Position numbers and translations under genes: made by a program. A stretch of DNA of 35,346 bases from Bigelowiella natans CCMP2755 (Eukaryota; Cercozoa; Chlorarachniophyceae): positions 1 through 35,346 of the forward strand of contig ADNK01003011.1 in assembly GCA_000320545.1 (NCBI GenBank), given 5' to 3'. A model generated the notes under the pieces. It did no database searches. It was not told where the DNA came from and worked only from the letters and a program-made list of their open reading frames with translations. Shown here piece after piece: positions 23,366 through 34,313 of this stretch. The first letter of the stretch is position 1. Each line of letters opens with the position of its first letter.

Positions 23366-25107
23366 GTATAAATTTATATAGTCATTAGCGTATATAGCTA
23401 AGCACACATTTATTAGTATTAATTGCTGCTGTGTTTCGTTGACAAACGCAAGATGAATTGTTAGCCAATCACATTATTGATAATCATCATCTTCATCATC
23501 ATCATGATCATCACCATCACCACCATAATGATACCACTACTCAGTCAAGATCAGTACGCTGTTGACCTATTGGATCATTTACTTGTGTTAAATCCCGAGA
23601 AAAGATTCAGTGCTGGAGAAGCTTTAGATCACATGTAGAGAGGAGTCGTAGTAGTAGTAGTAGCACCAGCTGCAGCAGCGGGTGTAGTAACGGTATGCGT
23701 GGCATTGTCAACTGATGTTTGATAATACGTAAAAGAGGAAGCAGTACTAAGTAGTTGTGTTGTTGTTGTTGTGATTGTTGTTTTACTACCATGGACGACT
23801 AGATACTTCTTCAGCGAACCAAAACCTATGGAGAAGATTGAGTAAGAATTGCTGCTCTCTTCCTCAAACAACAACAACCCTTCTTCTTCTTCTTCTTCTT
23901 CTTCTTCTTCTTCATTTGAATCGTCGTCGTCGTTGTTCTGAGAAAGGTAAGATAAGATGACGATTGACGGGTGTTGTTTTTGTTGTTGTTTGTTATGATG
24001 TTGTTTCCACTATTACTACTACTACTACTATTTCTACTACTATTACTAACTACCAGCCACCCGCGCTACAAGATGAATCATCATGAGTATGAAAGCAAAA
24101 TACGTCGTGCAGAAAAGCGTCAGTTGCAACGGGCCTCCTCTTCTTCCTCTTCCATCACCCAGCAGCAGCAGCAGCAGCAGCAGCATCACCACCACCACCA
24201 CCACTACCAACACCACCACATGCAACGAACTAGTAGTGTAGAAAGCAGCAGCAGCAGCAAAAGCACCAGGAACAACGATAGTGGTAGCAATAGCAGGAGC
24301 TTGCTTCGGAATTATTCGAGTTCGTCTGTTGTTACTCCCCGCAGTAGTACTAGTGGTGGTAGCCAGCATCATCGCTATCATCAACACCGAACAAGCAGCA
24401 ACGGTGGCAGCACTTCGATTCGGGGGGGGAGAGGAAGGAGGGGACGGCGAGGAGGAGGATTAGGAGGAGGAAGAGGAAGAGTGGCAATTGGAGGGGAGGA
24501 TATGAGTCGTGGTAGCAAGATCTCCTCTATGTATCATCGTCAGGGAGATATGCAGCAGCACAAACATCTAAATTGGAAGCAGCAATTGTCATCATCGTCA
24601 TCATTACCACGTTCAAGAAGCAGCAGTATAACCAGCAGCCATAACTACCAAAAACATCATCATCATCATCATCGAGCCAGCAGCAGAGCTATCTCCCACC
24701 CAACCAACTTTCACCACCAGCAACGGGGATCATCGCTGCTGTCTAGGGCCAATAGCAGGCATGGAGGAGGAGGAGGAGGAGGAGGAGGAGGAGGAGGAGG
24801 AGGAGGAGGAGGAAGGGGAGGAGGAGGAGGAAGGGGAGGAAGAGGAGGAAATCGTATTCCTTACTCACGTAGTAGTAGCAGCAGCAGCAGGGTCAGCAGA
24901 GAGGGGGGTGGAGGGGGCAGGGGGGCAGGCATAGCAGCAGCAGCAGCAGCAGCCTCACAGGGACGAACAGGGAGTAGTCGACTACCATCTGGTAATATGA
25001 GCGACATGCAACAGCAGCAGCAGCAGGGAAGAGAAAGCTCCAGAAACATTGCTTCACGTAGTGCTGGACATCATCATCATCATCATCATCGTCGGCACAG
25101 AAACTAA
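20100..25107 (+). CDS. CDKC/CDK12-like cyclin-dependent kinase
   Basis: Transcription-type CDK expected to phosphorylate the RNA polymerase II tail with a cyclin T/K partner. Exons: 20100-20267, 20571-20893, 21000-21078, 21205-21295, 21361-21506, 21707-21740, 21868-21919, 22038-22068, 22329-22381, 22610-22674, 22841-22902, 23103-23206, 23545-23634, 23803-23841 and 24057-25107 (2388 nt, 795 residues). Motifs: IGSGTYG loop, VALKRIKKEK, PITAIRE cyclin-binding helix, LHRDIKGANIL, DFGLARA, YTNRVVTLWYRAPELLLG with the T-loop Thr, and HHEYESKIRRAEKR after the kinase fold, as in CDK9/12. A roughly 160-residue basic Ser-rich N-terminus and a roughly 350-residue tail of Gln, His, Ser and Gly runs flank it. 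The first intron uses donor GTTCAA at 20268 because the stronger GTGAAG eight bases on breaks the frame. The N-terminal exon is therefore the least certain. Confidence 0.93.
20299..20390. repeat. (TAG)n then (CAG)n intronic tract
   Basis: About 14 TAG units followed by about 12 CAG units inside the first intron of the kinase gene. Confidence 0.9.
22805..22840. repeat. (CTA)n forming a splice acceptor
   Basis: About 11 CTA units end in TATAG, which is the acceptor of kinase exon 22841-22902. Confidence 0.85.
24160..25092 (+). repeat. Coding homopolymer tracts of the kinase tail
   Basis: In-frame runs of CAG (Gln, about 24160), CAC/CAT (His), GGA (Gly, about 24764-24820), AGC/AGT (Ser), GCA (Ala) and a final CAT run (His, about 25069-25089), all in the last exon of the kinase. 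They are translated triplet repeats, matching the triplet-repeat load of neighbouring introns. Confidence 0.8.
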
Positions 25108-26375
25108 TAGAGCATTGTGGGAGGAGACTGTCAGCTCTGCTGTGACTGCTGCCATCGCAAGAGGTCTATTGATTTACCACAAAGTCTAATCTGCAAAGCC
25201 GCGTGACTTGCAATGTATCATTGTAGCTGATTTCTATTACTATTGTTCAGAGTGCTACTAGATGACACAATGTAATATAAACTACTAATATACATTCATA
25301 GCATGTACTGTATCTATTATAATAATTGTGTTGCATGACTTCGTAAAGAAAATGCCTCTTGCCCTGCTAGCCTATGCCTGCTTGCATGCCTAGATGTACT
25401 GACTACTCACACAAAAGTTGCATGTATTATTAGCTCGGTGCATTGCTAGATTGCGTAATATGATCCATTATTGTTGTCAGATGACGCCCAAAGCGTTACG
25501 TCGCCGCATGCAAACGTATATCACGACAGTGTCGCGCCTTTGTTGGTCATTTGTGCATTCCAAATCGCGCATTGCATATATCCAACAATGCTGTGGCGCC
25601 ACAATGCAGCCTTCTAGCATTTCTGCTCCGCGAACACGACAAATCCCGCATGGCTAGTTGGGGCGGCCCAATTAACAAGGCAGCTCATGCTAGCATGCAA
25701 GCACACACGTCGGACGTGCCAGCATGACGTTGCCGAATAAGGATGCGTAGCGCGACACTTAATACGTGCATGCGTGCGTAATCATCGGAACAAAGTGCAC
25801 AAAAGCTTATTTTATTTTATTTTTTTGTTAGCAGCTGAATATTATTCTGCAAATAATGTTTGGTTCTTGCATTCTTGCATTGTCAAGTAGTGCTGCTACG
25901 AGACTAAGTGCGTTTCGGTTGTGCTGGTGTGTTGCGGCGCTCATGCATAACTAGATAATGTCAAACCTGTGCACCGACTCACAGCGTGCGCACGTTCGTA
26001 GTACTCGAGTAGAAGCTTGAACTGTATCTTGCTTTGCGAATATTTCATTATTTATGAGGAAAACATCCGAAAGAGTTGAGGTCATGGTCATTTGTTGATT
26101 TCCGTGCTCCTGTAGCCGATCTAATGAAGAATGCGGATCAAATTAGACAATTTGCAAAAAATCGCAAACAAAAAAATGAAATAAGTGTAGCTTGATATTG
26201 AACAACCTCATCTTCAACTTTGCTCTTCAAGAAGCTCATCAAGCAGTCAGAGGGATAGCTAAGTTAAGATAACAACATTGCATGTAGAATACAGATAACG
26301 ATGATCATTGTGATATAAATGACATTGGCGTTGTTACATCGTCACCTAGCCTTTCAATGACGCATGGAAACTAGT
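25108..26375. other. Convergent spacer with weak CTAG island
   Basis: Spacer between kinase and aminotransferase 3' ends. About 25340-25780 is enriched in CTAG (about 7), GCATGC and TGCATG. 25800-26375 is AT-rich with no gene seen. The 25418-25657 ORF is a chance frame within the island. Confidence 0.55.
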
Positions 26376-26730
26376 CTAATCACATACTAACTTGAATTTG
26401 ACAACGGGATCCTTGGTTTCATCTGCCATATGAAGAGGCCTTGGAACAACAACCTTGCCAACAGGCAGTAATAATCGAGACGTGCTCGAGATAGCGCACC
26501 CCTAAAAGATAATAACCTTACGTACTGTTTCCCTCAAAACTTGGCACTAGGATGGATTTCGTACTAAATTATATATTTGGAGAAGCAGCAGCAGCAGCAT
26601 GACCTGCCATTCTTCTCTCAGCAATGATGAAACCGATGGCGATTGGAGAACAACAGGTATTTTCTGCAGAAAAGTAATAGATATATTCAGTCTCTAAAAC
26701 ACTCACAGCTTACTTTCAAAACTAAAGCAT

Positions 26731-26773
<43 letters not shown>

Positions 26774-26779
26774 ATCATA

Positions 26780-26816
<37 letters not shown>

Positions 26817-27093
26817 AGAATTGTCATTTAAAGGTGAAAATCATCGAGGTAGCGTCTTCTAATACCGACACAGGGCATTACTACTAATACTACTACTACT
26901 ACTACTACGACTATGAGCTCACCTATCATCATCAGGAAAATTGTTACATAATAAATAATCAGCCATTCACCTCTCGTCGGCACACATCGAGAACTACCCG
27001 CCGTATAGTACCCTATAATCATGCATCGTTAGGTCAATGAGTGAGATATGGATTAAGGTATAAACAGCCCACATCATTGTCATAATCAGACAG

Positions 27094-27126
<33 letters not shown>

Positions 27127-27588
27127 TGTTGTTGTTGTTGTTGTTGTTACATGCTATTATGATGAGACGAGGAAGCTTCTATTAAGCACTCAGAATGTAC
27201 CTACTACCAACCTCTAATATGCCTTCTCCTGCGGTGTAGAGCCTCCCTCCAATCAAGGCATAAAAATTGCTTTGAGATCCCTTACACCAACAATGATGAT
27301 ACAAAATGGTGATATTTAGCATCAAGAGTATAGTTGTTTGTGTGCATTATATATGTATAATTTCCATTTGCTGGGATCAAACAAGAAGAGGAATGCGAGC
27401 GTGGCTCGTAGAAGCAGTACTAGACAGTAGATAACAACCAACCTCGATAATTCCATTCCTTGCATCCAAAAGCACAAATTCGTTTGCATCAGGGCTCACC
27501 AGTTTTTCAATTTCTGAGCGCTGTGAACATAAATGCTGTTACGCATAAACGTGATACGCAATTGCGTGCATGTTTTTAGTGTGTGTTT

Positions 27589-27632
<44 letters not shown>

Positions 27633-27870
27633 GTGGTTGGTGCTGCCATTCACCAATTACTACTACTTAACTACTTGAGAAATACCTGAGAGATCCACTC
27701 TGAATCTTTGACTTTAGCATTGCGTCTGGCAACCCCTCTTACCTACTAGCAGCACGACGATGTTATCACCACTAGCACCACCAGCATGGATCATATAAAA
27801 GTGATACATAAACACAGATAGATGCAACAACCAACATGCACGCATTCCAGCAGGGCAAACTACCACTATG

Positions 27871-27904
<34 letters not shown>

Positions 27905-28306
27905 ACTACAGCTCCTATTCCTACCATATTCTATGCTAATACCGACTTCGATCATTACGGGATTTCTTGGCATCTCAGGGAGGAAAGAAGCATGGCATGA
28001 TACGCGAAATGGTATTAGAGGAGAGGCTCCAGCATCCTCCCTGTCATCATCATCCTTCTCCTCTTGAAGTGGTGGTGGTGGTGGTGGTGATGACGATGAT
28101 GATAATGATGATGCTGTAGCATGTACTGTCAATCGAATTTCTCTGCTTACTCCGCCTTTTCTTAACGAGTGCTGTCTTTCGTCTCCTCGTTCCCCTTCCT
28201 ATGTGATAGCATGTGAAAAGTATGATAAAATTATGATGTATGAGTACTATCACTGTGTTGCATAAGTGCCTTTTCTGTAATGTCAACTGTGCATGAGCGG
28301 CTATTA

Positions 28307-28342
<36 letters not shown>

Positions 28343-28941
28343 TATCGTCGTTGTCGTTGTCGTTTTAAGCTGTTGCAGCAGCAGGGCTCTTTTATCCGGT
28401 AAGTCTCTTGATATTACTTATGAACATGATAAAATGATAGTAATCGTGATAATATAATGGGAGCATACTTGGAGGAAAGCTTGGATTGCATTTGCCATCA
28501 CGTGCTTAGTCTCGATGATGATCTCTTCACGGCTAACAGAAACATCATCAGGATGATTATATATGCAATTGGCATCTGCTGATACTGTGACTACTACTAC
28601 TACTACTACTACTACTATACTATACTTCTACCTCACACCAGTGCCTGTGATGGCGATGAGGTTGTCTGCGGTTCTATTTAACTGACAACAGTGATTATGA
28701 TGATCAGATTGTGATGATGATAATGATGATGATGATGATGATAATGATGATGATGCGTCTGCTGGATGACACATAAACCAGCAACCCCCAATAGGTTATC
28801 ATTGAAAAGTAGTAGTAGTTGTAGTAGCAGTAGTATTAGTAGTAGTACTCAAAGATCTTTCTTACATGTGCTTCGAGATCAAACACTTTCGTTTGGCCCA
28901 CAGTCCTAGCGGTAGTGTAAGCACCTGCAACAACACACACG

Positions 28942-28976
<35 letters not shown>

Positions 28977-29384
28977 CAATATATGTAGCAGTGTACATCA
29001 AATGTGTTTCATACTACAATCGCATGTCTTCATCCATCAACAATCCAAATACCTCTACCCCTCTCTTGAAGAAATTGCTTTGAGTCGACATTCGTCCTTG
29101 TTGCTTTAATTAGGCTGCTGCTGCTGCTGCTATGGAAAGCACCGTCTCTTCCACTTGATCGTTCGGATATTACATAATAATGATGGTTGCCATCCTTTCC
29201 TCCACCCTCCTCCTCCTCTTCCTCTGTCGATGATAATGACGATGACCAGCATCTTTGAGCGGCAGATAGCATCATAGGGCGGTGAGATCGTTCATGGCGT
29301 AGAACACGGTGATGATATCCCAATCTTCGAACACTGCGACATGTTGCGACTCTTTCTCGAGTGTTTAGTGCGTTGGCATCTTTT
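26376..29384 (-). CDS. Class IV PLP-dependent aminotransferase (5' incomplete)
   Basis: Fold-type IV aminotransferase/lyase family, like plant branched-chain-aminotransferase-like proteins; the substrate cannot be told. Minus-strand exons: 29384-29053, 28924-28866, 28681-28632, 28532-28469, 28060-27943, 27735-27686, 27520-27443, 27280-27212, 27012-26971, 26663-26604 and 26501-26376, all in phase, stop TAG 26378-26376. Motifs: GAYTTARTVGQTKVF at the domain start, ARRNAKVKDSEW with the likely PLP lysine, FVLLDARNGIIEGSQSNFYA, YTAGEGILEGTIRRVVLDVC, and a phosphate-binding-like CAISSTSRLLLPVGKVVVP. About 100 residues precede the domain; they are basic near the start and could hold a targeting peptide. 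The exon with the start codon, expected upstream of 29384 and ending in phase 2, was not found. The C-terminal segment after the last motif is short. The acceptor at 28060 is chosen by phase. Confidence 0.88.
26739..26814. repeat. Two (AC)n tracts in intron
   Basis: (AC)n at about 26739-26768 and 26781-26814, in the aminotransferase intron between exons 27012-26971 and 26663-26604. A (CTA)n tract follows near 26890. Confidence 0.9.
27093..27149. repeat. (ATC)n then (GTT)n in intron
   Basis: Adjacent triplet tracts in the aminotransferase intron 27013-27211. Confidence 0.9.
27592..27630. repeat. (GT)n microsatellite in intron
   Basis: About 19 GT units in the aminotransferase intron 27521-27685. 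Confidence 0.95.
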
Positions 29385-30284
29385 CTGCAAACAAATCATT
29401 CGTTCTATCAGTTGCAGTTCTCCCTGACGTATGCAGCAAGTGAGCCGTTAACTTTTATGTCTCGCTTATTTGTTACCTCCATCTGTGTAATCTCTGTCTA
29501 AATAATGCCGATTGAAAAGCTCGCCCAACTAGTAGATGCAACACGATTAGTTTGAATACAAATGCAGAGTCACGTCGAGAAATGCAGCATAGTTGTTGTT
29601 TTTCCTGACTACTCAGGAATTTAGTATTCGAATCGATGATAATGTCACTTCTTACTACCAGAGCCCTGCTGCATCTTCTCCGAGATATGAACAGATGTGA
29701 TAGAAGCAGATCGAAGGAGAAATAGGAGGAGGGGTGATTGGGCGATGAGAAGGATGCTACTGTTTTTGGTTAATACCGAAGAAGGAAGTGTGACAATTGC
29801 TCGTCGTATTTTTCTCTGATGAATGGACAATAATGCACAACCTTCTCTATGAGTACCGACGATTGATCGTCTCTGGATATTCTCAAATGAACGGCGATCC
29901 TATCGTATGCCCTCCCCCCCCCGTAGATCTACTGCTCCTAAAAAGATGCAATGGGGTGATCATCTGTTCCTGCCTTGATCATCACTACTCCATGCACATT
30001 GGGGCCATATTTATATCTGCGACATCAAAAATCCATGTCGCAGTAAGCGAATGTATCCAATATATCGCAAAATCATCCATAATTATTAAGATATAATAAG
30101 ACTCATCATCATCATCATCTTAAAGAAGAATCAATCACCCACCACCCCTCCTGGCAGAGGACGATGATCAATTCTTTCAGCAGCGGACCAATGGCCACCA
30201 TCTACATTGCACTCTTCATCAAGAACTGAACAAGTGCGTGAGGAACGAGAAGGAGAAACAACAAGTATTTTCGAAAGCGAAGAA
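29385..30284. other. Divergent spacer with palindrome
   Basis: Between the aminotransferase 5' end and the secreted propeptide-like gene. It must hold the aminotransferase first exon. It contains the CTGCGACAT...ATGTCGCAG hairpin at 30017-30043 and a short (ATC)n at 30104-30119. No other gene is supported. Confidence 0.5.
30017..30043. promoter_or_regulatory. CGAC...GTCG palindrome, divergent spacer 4
   Basis: Perfect 9-bp arms CTGCGACAT (30017-30025) and ATGTCGCAG (30035-30043) with a 9-nt loop CAAAAATCC. CGAC to GTCG spans 21 nt. Confidence 0.55.
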
Positions 30285-31455
30285 ATGACGGAACAATTGC
30301 AGTGCAGCAGCAGCAGCAGCACACGGGGAGGATGGAAGTTGTTTTCTCTTCTTATTTTCGCTTACATTTTACTAAATTCCACTGTGGTAGTAAGTGCAAA
30401 ATGGGGAGAGACTGCACAGAAAAAGGAGGGTGCCAAACCCCCACCTAATGACATCGATCGGCATGATGAGCCTTCTTCAGAAGATGCAACGGCTAGAAAT
30501 AGTGGTGGAATAACACGGCAAAAGAGAGGAGGACCAACGACTGAAACAAGCCTGGAAAAGAAGGGAGTTGGCGTAGAAGATTTCGTTGAGCTGAGTGACG
30601 GGCTTTGGGATGTCGCTAACAAAGGGAGAGTGCGCAAGCTTGGAGTGGAACCTATTGACGGTACATCAATTTAATTATGAAAATAAACAAAAGAAACAAA
30701 GTGGCAATTTCGCAGAAGCAGCGGTTCTTGAGTCTGGTATTCTGATTAACAGGGAACACGTATTATTTCATGGACTATGCTGCACTATTGGAGCATTTGC
30801 ACCCCGCTGAGGTAGTATAACAATGTAGTTAAGTTGTGTCATCAATCTCCAAAAATATTGAAATTACTCTTGTTCTTCCTATTAACTGCAGGAGGAGGAA
30901 GAGGAGAAGGGGCATCAACCTTTGATCTTCCTTCCCTACTATGGCGAAGTTCTGAGATTCTCACTGCAAGATTCCGGTACCATGCCTCCATCTCTTCAGG
31001 CGAAATATCCAGGTAGTTAGTGGACGTCGAGCACTGGCAAACCAGACAATAGTGTCATTTATATGGAGGTTGTTTATAGGGTCAATAACACCTTTTTCTT
31101 TTGCTTTCACCTACCAATAGAAATAAAGAGTTATTCTGGGAGAAGCACCGACAAAGAGCACCCAGCTACTACAACTGTGGACATCAATCCAGCCGGGTTG
31201 CATGCGCAGGTTGATATTACTCCACACGTACCACTTACCTACCAAATTTATCATCATTATTATATCGTTACATCACAACGCCATTTATCTCCGCCCTTTG
31301 TTTTCCAGATTCATGGTCTTCGTGGCACATATTACATTGATCCAGTAAGGGGTGCAAAATCAGCGATGAAAGAAGGGTTAACATTACATCATGGATACAG
31401 CGTCAGACCTGACGCTAAAGATATCGGCAAAAGTGATAATCCCTTGAAACATTAG
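30285..31455 (+). CDS. Secreted stand-alone metallopeptidase-propeptide-like protein
   Basis: Five exons: 30285-30660, 30753-30811, 30892-31012, 31121-31209 and 31309-31455 (792 nt, 263 residues, stop TAG). ATG 30285 is chosen because it places a signal peptide/anchor (core FSLLIFAYILLN, then STVVVSA) about 15 residues in. A low-complexity charged region follows, then YYFMDYAALLEHLHP and LPYYGEVLRFSLQD. The end holds SLQAKYPEIKSYSGRS, VDINPAGLHAQIHG and GTYYIDPV. From memory this order matches the N-terminal propeptide of bacterial reprolysin-like zinc metallopeptidases, in which a catalytic domain with HExxH follows. Here the reading ends about 40 residues after YYIDPV with no catalytic domain, and none is seen downstream to 32658. 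A bacterial origin of the domain is inference. Confidence 0.8.
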
Positions 31456-32658
31456 CTATCATATATGTTAATTAGAAATTAAAAATTAGAAGAACATTAA
31501 CTCAAAGGCTTGTATGTGTTCTAGTCTTGTGATTGGTAAGAACGCCATTCAGTAGCCGGCAAACGCCTGTGTAATGTAGCGTAACTTGGCGTCCTGTGCA
31601 TGTAATTTAGAGCGTCTACAATAGACATAATGTATAAGTTATAGCACCAAATTAAATTAACATCCTTTGACTATACTATGTGCCGAAGAAAAGTGTAAAA
31701 TTATGTGTAAAAAAGAATCACGCCATGCGAGTGTGTGGAGTTGCCTCTATCATCGCATTGCCCCTTTATTAGCTTCGATTCACGTGAGCAATGTGCCATA
31801 ATGCACACAAATACACGCATACACATCTGTGTAAATGTCACTTTAAGCATGCAATAATGTGAATGACGTTAATAGAGACGGCAGATCAGGTATCTTCTTG
31901 ATCTGCGCTGGATATACATGCGTGGGCAGTAGAATTGCTGCCTCACAACTCTATGGCTAGCGAGGTCTCTGCTATATAAGTCTGACTGTGTGTTAGATTG
32001 TGTACATGACGATTATGTTCAGTAGGCCCTCTAGCTAGCTTTATATTACAGCTGGCTAGCTTCGCGGGCTAGCTTGCTAGCTTGTCTCGCAGAATTGATG
32101 ACAATCGCATTCATGTATACATGGCGCTGCCTGACTAGCTGACGCGTTCGTTATTGGGTGTTGCGTTATAATTCTAGAACTGTACGTACGTGAACAACAT
32201 GATTGCCTTCCATTATAGTTTTCTATGCCAACGTGCGTGAATAACATGCTAGCATGAGTGCTATGCGTTCCATTACTAGATTATAATGTTCTATGCTGAT
32301 GACTACATGTTGCCAGGTAGATTATACTGTGCTGCGTATCGTATACACTGATAGTCGTACACAAGTATATATTTTGCTACATGTGCTATTTATTTGCTTA
32401 TACGTGCATGTGATACTATGGCGAGCTGGATGTATGACAAAAGCCACGTTATTGCTCGAATTCAGACTCAATATATAGCTTTGAAAAACTGCTTTAGCTA
32501 CGCAGCAGGCTGACGACTAGCGGATTCGTTTCGTGTGTGCGCTGACGCTTATGTCTAACTACCCAGAACTCAACTGCTACATACGATTCGCAGCGCGGTG
32601 GAGCTAGCATGTATGCATCGATCAAAACTTGGATGCAAAGCGATTTTATCAACCTCAC
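31456..32658. other. CTAG island between convergent 3' ends
   Basis: 31456-31860 is plain AT-rich 3' flank. About 31940-32600 carries about 12 CTAG, including GCTAGC clusters at 32030-32075. No gene is seen. Confidence 0.6.
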
Positions 32659-34209
32659 TTATTCTTCATTTTCGTGATAAACAGGATGATACCATTCAGG
32701 CAACGGCTCAAATTTGAGATCATAGTCCAGAAACAATTCCTGTAGATTATATAACTTTCAATAATTGATTTTTGAGGCCGGTGAGAATCTAAAGTTAATA
32801 ATTGACCTCTTCAGGCAGAATATGTCTCGCTGAGAAAATGCCAATCCCCTTAACCGACATACATGACGGAAAGGTGACGTAATCACCCATTTCTACATAA
32901 TAAGTGTTTTTGATGTCAGAAGCATGTGATGGTGTCACACTTTTAAGAACACGAGCGACTAACCTTCACTGTAGTACCAAAGATCATGATTTTCATAAGG
33001 TATGAAATCATTTTCCCCTATTTCCTTCAAGAGATATTCAAGTAAAAAGTTAGTTGTAGTATCTGGAACGTGCTGCTTTCCACGATGATATCGATTACAT
33101 CATACTACCTCGTGAGCAAATTCAACAGGAAATGCGAGAACATTGGGAGTCTGTCCTTTTGGTGGATGATTTATCTATTGAAGAAATACATTTGTAAGTT
33201 TTGTTCAATGGCTATATTACTATTTTTGCGACTAACCATATGTCCAAAGGCAATCTTGTTGTGAGCTTTATTGAATTCCATTCTCTCAGATGCCACCCTG
33301 CATCAAAATAGAAGGAGGTTTCTGTCTCATCATCCAAAGCATTGAATTTATGATTATAAGAATTACGGTTTGTCAAAGAATCTTGCGTCAATAAGAACAC
33401 CGTCGTATCTATTGATTGCCTGCAAAAAAGTCATGATGATGGCCTGTCTGTCGGCAAAGAGACAACATGCGTTCAATAGGGGAGAGGAATGAACTAACAC
33501 CTTGTCGTTGTGATCCCAAGATTGATAAAATTCCGGTACCTGAAAATCAACTATTAGTCCAAATTCATTGAAACACATTTCTAAGGATACACCTTTTTCG
33601 GAGAATCTAAGACAGCTTCGGGAGGGGGGGGGTGAAAACATCGTCCTGCAAGGGGGGACAATATTCGAAATACCAAAAATTTCAATTGTTTCACGAAACG
33701 TTTGACTCATATACATCTGATAGTTTATATTGTAGGTCCACTCAAAGGTTTTTTTACGAGAGTGAATCACCTGGGAAAAACCCTAGACATTGGCCAGACT
33801 CTATTGCCGTGCGAGCGAAAACGCCATTTCCCGATATGGAGGAGGGACCAATATGAGCAAAGTTCAGAGATTCAGGGGTTTCTCGATGTCTCGTAATAAT
33901 ATTTTGGGCATCCGAATTAGCATATTTAAGCAGTTCTCGATTGGACAAGTCATTGGCTGAAGATATCGCCTTTCTTAGCATCTGAAATGAGCGCCTCGAT
34001 GCCACATTCTCAGCGATCACGGGATTCATCCTACTAAATGAGAGTTATTATCAATCAGCTTATTTCGACGACAGCACAACTACATGCGATCTTATCCATA
34101 CCTACCTTTTGTTTCTTTTGCACACTCTTTCATTTCATGTACAACATTAGGGTGGGGGCAGAGTTGGGGATAATAGGATGATCCGAGATCCGACGAGGCA
34201 GGCCCTTGT

Positions 34210-34251
<42 letters not shown>

Positions 34252-34265
34252 GCAATGTGTACCAT
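32659..34265 (-). CDS. SET-domain protein, SETD9-like
   Basis: Putative protein-lysine methyltransferase. Ten minus-strand exons: 34265-34102, 34030-33771, 33645-33593, 33539-33501, 33419-33367, 33297-33237, 33174-33109, 33072-32964, 32892-32807 and 32739-32659 (972 nt, 323 residues, TAA stop). SET features: SISGNGVFARTAIESG (SxxxGxGVFA), YDGVLIDAR, KIAFGHMINHPPKGQTPNVL at the Asn-His motif, and ILPEEELFLDYDLKF near the end with the conserved Tyr. DGVLID, the G-x-x-I/V-N motif and PNV...FP.E recall animal SETD9, which is of similar length. The canonical NHSC is NHPP. The start is uncertain: ATG 34265 is followed by a run of Thr codons from (AAC/ACA)n, and ATG 34313 is also in frame but reads through the palindrome repeat. 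Confidence 0.82.
34211..34252. repeat. (GTT)n microsatellite
   Basis: About 14 GTT units. On the minus strand it would encode a Thr run at the proposed N terminus of the SET protein. Confidence 0.9.
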
Positions 34266-34276
34266 CAATATTGATA

Positions 34277-34304
34277 CTACGACATCAAATATTTCATGTC
34301 GTAG
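34277..34304. promoter_or_regulatory. CGAC...GTCG palindrome, spacer 5 copy 1
   Basis: Arms CTACGACAT and ATGTCGTAG (9 bp) around a 10-nt AT-rich centre. CGAC to GTCG spans 22 nt. Confidence 0.55.
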
Positions 34305-34313
34305 GAGGAACAT

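Noticed and set aside
23607-24463. Leu-rich and Thr-rich ORFs around kinase introns
   Set aside because: Translations of (CTT)n, (TAG)n and the coding triplet runs in wrong frames.
28308-28342. Regular short repeats resembling a CRISPR array
   Set aside because: Plain (ATC)n microsatellite; no spacers, and the DNA is eukaryotic.
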